The position numbers and the translations under genes were made by a program. This document shows positions 33,058 through 35,640 of a DNA stretch of 35,640 bases, piece by piece; positions within the stretch are counted from its first letter, which is position 1, and each line of letters begins with the position of its first letter. The notes below the pieces were generated by a model. That model searched no databases, was not told the DNA's origin, and was given only the letters and a program-made list of their open reading frames with translations. Source of the stretch: Candidatus Omnitrophota bacterium (GTDB lineage: Bacteria; Omnitrophota; Omnitrophia; Omnitrophales; Aquincolibacteriaceae); assembly GCA_022705945.1 (NCBI GenBank), contig JAKJDL010000004.1, positions 56,566 through 92,205 of the forward strand, in the 5' to 3' direction.

Positions 33058-33378
33058 TTGGTGCCGGTGCTGTTTGGACTTCCTTCTGGGCTGATAAAAT
33101 TGATCGATATTGAGTCAAGAAGGCAAAAGTCGAATCGATCTAACATTTCTCGGAAAATCATCGATTTATACTGGCTTGATTACAATAAAAAGAAAATCGT
33201 CATTCCGCCTTCTCAGCCGAACCAAAAGCAGCCAATCCTGGGACTCAAGATCGTATCTATAACCCTTCGAAGAGATCAGGCCGCATGGCTGAGGTCGATG
33301 TCTGAGACAACGGGGAAGAGCATCAGCGAAATTGGCCGGGATGCGTTAGGGTGCTACTTCTCGAAACGGGATCAATAA
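33058..33378 (+). CDS. Tandem ribbon-helix-helix protein
   Basis: About 106 aa. Two ribbon-helix-helix (CopG/Arc-like) units are visible. The first has a strand PVLFGLP, then helices GLIKLIDIESRRQ and RSNISRKIIDLYW. The second has a strand KIVSITLRR, then helices QAAWLRSMSETT and SISEIGRDALGCY. RHH proteins normally have one unit and dimerise; two in one chain would act as a built-in dimer. The start is uncertain: TTG 33058 (GGAG at 33043-33046) or GTG 33061. The frame extends back across the comEC break without an ATG, so the 5' end may be lost. Confidence 0.6.
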   Translation: MVPVLFGLPSGLIKLIDIESRRQKSNRSNISRKIIDLYWLDYNKKKIVIPPSQPNQKQPILGLKIVSITLRRDQAAWLRSMSETTGKSISEIGRDALGCYFSKRDQ

Positions 33379-33388
33379 TTTAAGCTTT

Positions 33389-33414
33389 TGTCGCTTTTTC
33401 ACTGGAATGCGACA
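33389..33414 (+). repeat. 26-bp imperfect palindrome, copy 1
   Basis: TGTCGC, then TTTTTC, then 8 variable bases, then GCGACA. The outer 6-bp arms are perfect inverted repeats. It starts 11 bp after the stop of the ribbon-helix-helix gene. Same length and same first 12 bases as copy 2 at 34119-34144, in the same orientation. Confidence 0.75.
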
Positions 33415-33569
33415 GCTAGCGGTAGTGCATCGTTCTTGGGCAATGCATCGGTTTCCAAATCTCTCCTAAATAATTTTTCTTTCCCTCTAGAATTTCTCTT
33501 ACCTCAATAAACACTGGGATTTCCATCATTTATTCAGTTTGATGCGTCTGCATGCTTTTCGATGAAATC

Positions 33570-33596
33570 TGTCCAATTTTGGACACTTTTTGGACA
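33570..33596. promoter_or_regulatory. TTGGACA palindrome plus repeat (operator- or end-like)
   Basis: TGTCCAA-TT-TTGGACA is a perfect 7-bp dyad (33570-33585). A third TTGGACA (33590-33596) follows in direct repeat 11 bp later, one DNA turn away (TTTTGGACACT / TTTTGGACACC). Could be an operator bound cooperatively, or the remains of a transposon end. Confidence 0.5.
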
Positions 33597-33670
33597 CCAG
33601 ATTTTTAGAGTGTTATTTCAAAAAATGAGATCAGGAGGCGACCTTCGCTGAAGGGGGCAGTCGTTTTTCG

Positions 33671-34042
33671 ATGGCGGAAGCTTTTCTTCAGAAATACGGC
33701 AGAGATCGTTTCGAGGTTGAAAGCGCTGGCCTTGAGCCCGGTCAACTTAATCCTTTAGCCGTGGATGTTATGAAGGAGGCCGAGATCGATATTTCGCAAA
33801 ACAAGACAAAAAGCGTTTTTGATCTTTATAAGCAGAATAAGTTGTACGGTTATGTAATCACCGTATGTGATGAATCCCAATCCGAATGTTGTCCCATATT
33901 CCCCGGTGTTGCTGAGAAACTTCACTGGAGCTTTGCTGATCCGTCCGCCTTCACAGGATCACGGGAAGAAAATCTCAAGAAAACTCGGCAAGTCAGAGAT
34001 CAGATTGAAGCCAAGATTAAAGACTGGCTTAAGTCAATATAG
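33671..34042 (+). pseudogene. arsC: Truncated arsenate-reductase / LMW phosphatase-like gene
   Basis: 123 aa match the thioredoxin-coupled ArsC family from its MAEAFL motif on: FEVESAGLEPGQLNPLAVDVMKE, DISQNKTKSV, YGYVITVCDES, CPIFPG, HWSFADPSAFTGS. The beginning is missing: family members start with VLFxCxxNSARSQ, whose Cys (CX5R loop) is the nucleophile, and nothing like it is found upstream in any frame. The frame before the ATG reads ...GGSRFS, with no cysteine. The protein should be inactive as a reductase, unless it gained another role. It lies between the two 26-bp palindromes. Confidence 0.8.
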
Positions 34043-34295
34043 GTTTACCGGAAAATGTGTTTCTTCTGCTCGAATGTCGCCACTTTATAAGCTGGCCTAA
34101 AGTCTCCGGAAGTTTCAATGTCGCTTTTTCTACATATTGCGACACAATTGAAGTCGGAGCTAAGGCTTAAGGGGATTCCCTTTCAATTGGGTACCTTTTT
34201 CTTTGATTTGGAAGCGGAAAGGTCGGATTAGTAGCAATCCTTTTAAAGTCGAGAACAGGTTAAGAACGGATCGATGCTTCGCGTTCGTACGCAAA
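34043..34295. other. Non-coding stretch downstream of the arsC-like gene
   Basis: Holds the second 26-bp palindrome and a lone half-site TGTCGC (34075-34080). A small hairpin AGGG-GATT-CCCT lies around 34170-34181, and CAATTG occurs twice (34145-34150 and 34184-34189). No gene seen. Confidence 0.5.
34119..34144 (+). repeat. 26-bp imperfect palindrome, copy 2
   Basis: TGTCGC-TTTTTC-N8-GCGACA, lying 77 bp after the arsC-like stop, 730 bp from copy 1 and in the same orientation. The inner 8 bases differ from copy 1 (TACATATT against ACTGGAAT). Confidence 0.75.
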
Positions 34296-34499
34296 TTATT
34301 TTCGATTAAGCACCGCCGAATAATCACTTCCGGAAATCCACAAAGTGATGTGACCTTCACGAGCAAGCCAACCTAAGCTCATCATCACGAGTTCGCGAGG
34401 GCGCTTCAATTCCTTGGTAAGTTCATCCGTAGTGACGGTTTTCTTACCATCAAGAAATTGCCAGATCTCCCCGGCGACAATTCCGATTTCCGTGATCAT
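34296..34499 (-). CDS. Winged helix-turn-helix protein (DUF2582-like)
   Basis: 67 aa with one winged-helix domain: IVAGEIWQFLDGKKTVTTDELTK, then LVMMSLGWLAREGHITLW and a short wing. The GWLAREGxI motif is typical of the DUF2582 winged-helix family, small proteins of unknown role that probably bind DNA. AAAGGAGT lies 6 bases before the ATG. A possible promoter is at 34689-34717. Confidence 0.75.
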   Translation of the reverse strand: MITEIGIVAGEIWQFLDGKKTVTTDELTKELKRPRELVMMSLGWLAREGHITLWISGSDYSAVLNRK

Positions 34500-34741
34500 G
34501 GGGGACTCCTTTTGCGACTGAATTTACATCAAACAACACAGACCGTATAGCAAGAAGCGATCCCATTAAATAAAACTTCGTTGTTTTCTCCTTTAGCGAA
34601 TCATGCTCATCCGGCAACTGTTTCAAGAATTTTACGAAGTGTATGTCCGTCGCGCCTTTGCTGACACAATCCAAAGATCAGCTAAAGAATTATAGCTCCT
34701 TCAAAGCGGGCTGACAGTGGCCGTTTTGCTGGTTGAATCGT
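34500..34741. other. Leader / non-coding region on the - strand
   Basis: No convincing gene. Frames such as 34674-34450 (-) overlap the winged-helix gene and resemble no family. It contains the likely promoter of that gene, which would give a leader of about 180 bases. Confidence 0.45.
34689..34717 (-). promoter_or_regulatory. Possible promoter of the winged-helix gene
   Basis: On the - strand, CTGTCA (34717-34712), 17 bases, TATAAT (34694-34689). Confidence 0.45.
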
Positions 34742-34900
34742 CTATTTCTTGACCAATCTTTCGGCTTCGAGCCAGATCTCCAGATCTTGACCCTGAACGC
34801 GGCCTTTTTTCTCCCAAAGCTCTTTAGCCTTTTCCCTGATTCGCTCGGTCAGTTCCGCTTCAGTCACCTTGCTTTTCTTAACACCTGAAACCCTTGCCAT
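34742..34900 (-). CDS. DUF2934 protein
   Basis: 52 aa from ATG 34900 to TAG 34742, with GGAGAGG 6 bases upstream. A basic N-terminus (MARVSGVKKSK) is followed by the DUF2934 pattern IREKAKELWEKKGRVQG and DLEIWLEAERLV. These tiny helical proteins occur in many environmental bacteria; function unknown. It lies 78 bp after the DUF4912 gene on the same strand, and the two may be cotranscribed. Confidence 0.8.
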   Translation of the reverse strand: MARVSGVKKSKVTEAELTERIREKAKELWEKKGRVQGQDLEIWLEAERLVKK

Positions 34901-34978
34901 GTTTTGCCTCTCCTATGTTAGATATTGATAAAGTGTTCGATATTCTTTGTTTTGATTCAAGATACTTTTTTTCAAAAG

Positions 34979-35640
34979 CTATAGGTGCTTTACTACCTTG
35001 AGAATAGGTGCGGGCCTTTCTGTGTTGCGGCTCACGATCGGAGTGATCACCCTCTCTTCGACGCCATCCGAAGATTCGGCATGGCAATCGAAGATGAATT
35101 TCCCATCCGATAGCCCGTAGCGGAGCGTGAAAGTACCGTCTGGCCGGAGCTGAACGGGTCTTCCCTGCATGGTGACCTTGGCATCGGATTCCGTGCCGCC
35201 GTAGATGATAAGTTCACACTCAAGCCAGAAATTGAACCCGCGCCGCTTGATCTTGACCGGGCTCGACATACTGGAAACTGCGCCGGCTCCGGAGCCTGAG
35301 GTGATTGCGTTCTTGAATCGCTCTTCCATGAGATTGCGGAGTTCTTCGGAGCTTTTGCCGACTTGGAAACCACCCGAAAGGGCATACATCTTGTCAAAAT
35401 CGATCGACATCCACTGATCATCAATGATCTCGGACATCCCGGATCTCGGCGTGGTCACATGATTGGAGCAGGCGAGACAAAGGAAACGGCCATCGCAATG
35501 CAGGAGACCGATCTCGGCGAAATAGCTGTGGTTAGGCTGGGTGTTAATGTACCAACACTTGCTCATGTTCTGTAGCGCGATGTCAGAAACAGATGGAGAC
35601 TTTCCTTCTTCCGTAGTGTCATAGACGCGGAGAACGGAAA
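34979..35640 (-). CDS. DUF4912 domain protein, 3' part (5' end beyond the window)
   Basis: The C-terminal 219 aa of a longer protein. The frame stays open to the window edge, and the sequence before the first internal ATG (35566) still fits the family: VLRVYDTTEEGK, then SKCWYINTQPNHSYFAEIG. It goes on with FLCLACSNHVTTPR, MYALSGGFQVGKSSEELR, and the last strand-rich domain ELIIYGGTESDAKVTMQGRPVQLRPDGTF (cut at its centre: GTESDAKVTMQGRPVQ), ending TPIVSRNTE. DUF4912 proteins often stand near alpha-glucan branching enzymes and have immunoglobulin-like folds. Role unknown. Confidence 0.85.
   Translation of the reverse strand, partial: SVLRVYDTTEEGKSPSVSDIALQNMSKCWYINTQPNHSYFAEIGLLHCDGRFLCLACSNHVTTPRSGMSEIIDDQWMSIDFDKMYALSGGFQVGKSSEELRNLMEERFKNAITSGSGAGAVSSMSSPVKIKRRGFNFWLECELIIYGGTESDAKVTMQGRPVQLRPDGTFTLRYGLSDGKFIFDCHAESSDGVEERVITPIVSRNTERPAPILKVVKHL

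Larger units (their letters stand above)
33379..33670. other. AT-rich non-coding stretch with repeats
   Basis: No gene seen. It holds the first 26-bp palindrome (33389-33414), a direct repeat TGCATCG (33426-33432 and 33444-33450), and the TTGGACA repeat cluster (33570-33596). An AGGAGG (33633-33638) has no start codon at the right distance. It reads like mobile-element or cassette debris. Confidence 0.5.

Noticed and set aside
32938..33060. Upstream extension of the RHH frame to TTG 32938
   Set aside because: It would begin within the comEC remnant, lacks a ribosome site, and the first 40 residues resemble nothing.
33389..34144. CRISPR array or classical integron attC sites
   Set aside because: Only two copies 730 bp apart, so not CRISPR; the attC core sequences GTTRRRY/RYYYAAC are absent.
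34450..34674. - strand frame of 74 aa overlapping the winged-helix gene start
   Set aside because: Overlaps a better-supported gene in another frame and shows no domain.

Overview
The window looks like chromosomal DNA of a Gram-negative bacterium from a little-cultivated lineage. The best guess is candidate phylum Omnitrophota or another PVC-type group. This rests on gene content: a SUF operon with SufU and SufT-like members, an exosortase-associated TIGR04073-type protein, bactofilin, GspA/GspB and lipoproteins. It is an inference; no rRNA is present to test it. Most genes lie on the + strand, closely packed, often with 4-bp ATGA or GTGA overlaps.

Layout. (1) 1-4224: Fe-S cluster assembly, sufC-sufD-sufS-sufU-sufT-like; sufB probably lies just left of the edge. 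(2) 4377-7544: a coiled-coil protein, tRNA-Leu(GAG), phosphomannomutase and mannose-1-phosphate guanylyltransferase (together giving GDP-mannose), and a tiny Cys-rich lipoprotein. (3) 7556-10334: UppP, an unassigned 450-bp stretch, a class II aldolase-like protein, an Nfu-type Fe-S carrier and a 58-residue basic protein. (4) 10486-17622: trpS-scpA-scpB-pheA-hisC-aroF-tyrA, joining tryptophanyl-tRNA charging, chromosome condensation and Phe/Tyr synthesis. (5) 17712-19528: small hypothetical proteins, a lipoprotein, and MscL with a zinc-ribbon tail, closed by a strong terminator. (6) 19619-22510: a GT4 glycosyltransferase, a polysaccharide deacetylase and mnmA. (7) 22773-24844: a bactofilin fused to a DNA-binding domain, a membrane-anchored protein with the same kind of DNA-binding domain, an AcpS homologue lacking its metal ligands, and a ChbG/YdjC deacetylase. 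(8) 24853-28429: a zinc-ribbon protein, the TIGR04073-like protein, tRNA-Ala, tRNA-Leu(CAA) and leuS. (9) 28522-32087: a GH35 glycosidase, GspA-like ATPase, GspB-like protein and a mini membrane protein.

(10) 32172-35640 is different. A comEC gene runs normally for 257 codons and then breaks off at about 32943. Beyond that come AT-richer DNA, a tandem ribbon-helix-helix protein, and an arsenate-reductase-like gene without its catalytic loop. The latter sits between two copies of a 26-bp imperfect palindrome (33389-33414 and 34119-34144). Then come - strand genes: a winged helix protein, DUF2934 and the 3' part of a DUF4912 gene that runs off the right edge. This looks like a recombination-prone accessory segment, though an assembly chimera is not excluded.

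The best candidates for something new are the bactofilin-HTH / HTH-membrane pair (22773-23661), the gene-plus-palindrome units at 33058-34144, and the AcpS homologue with altered active-site residues.
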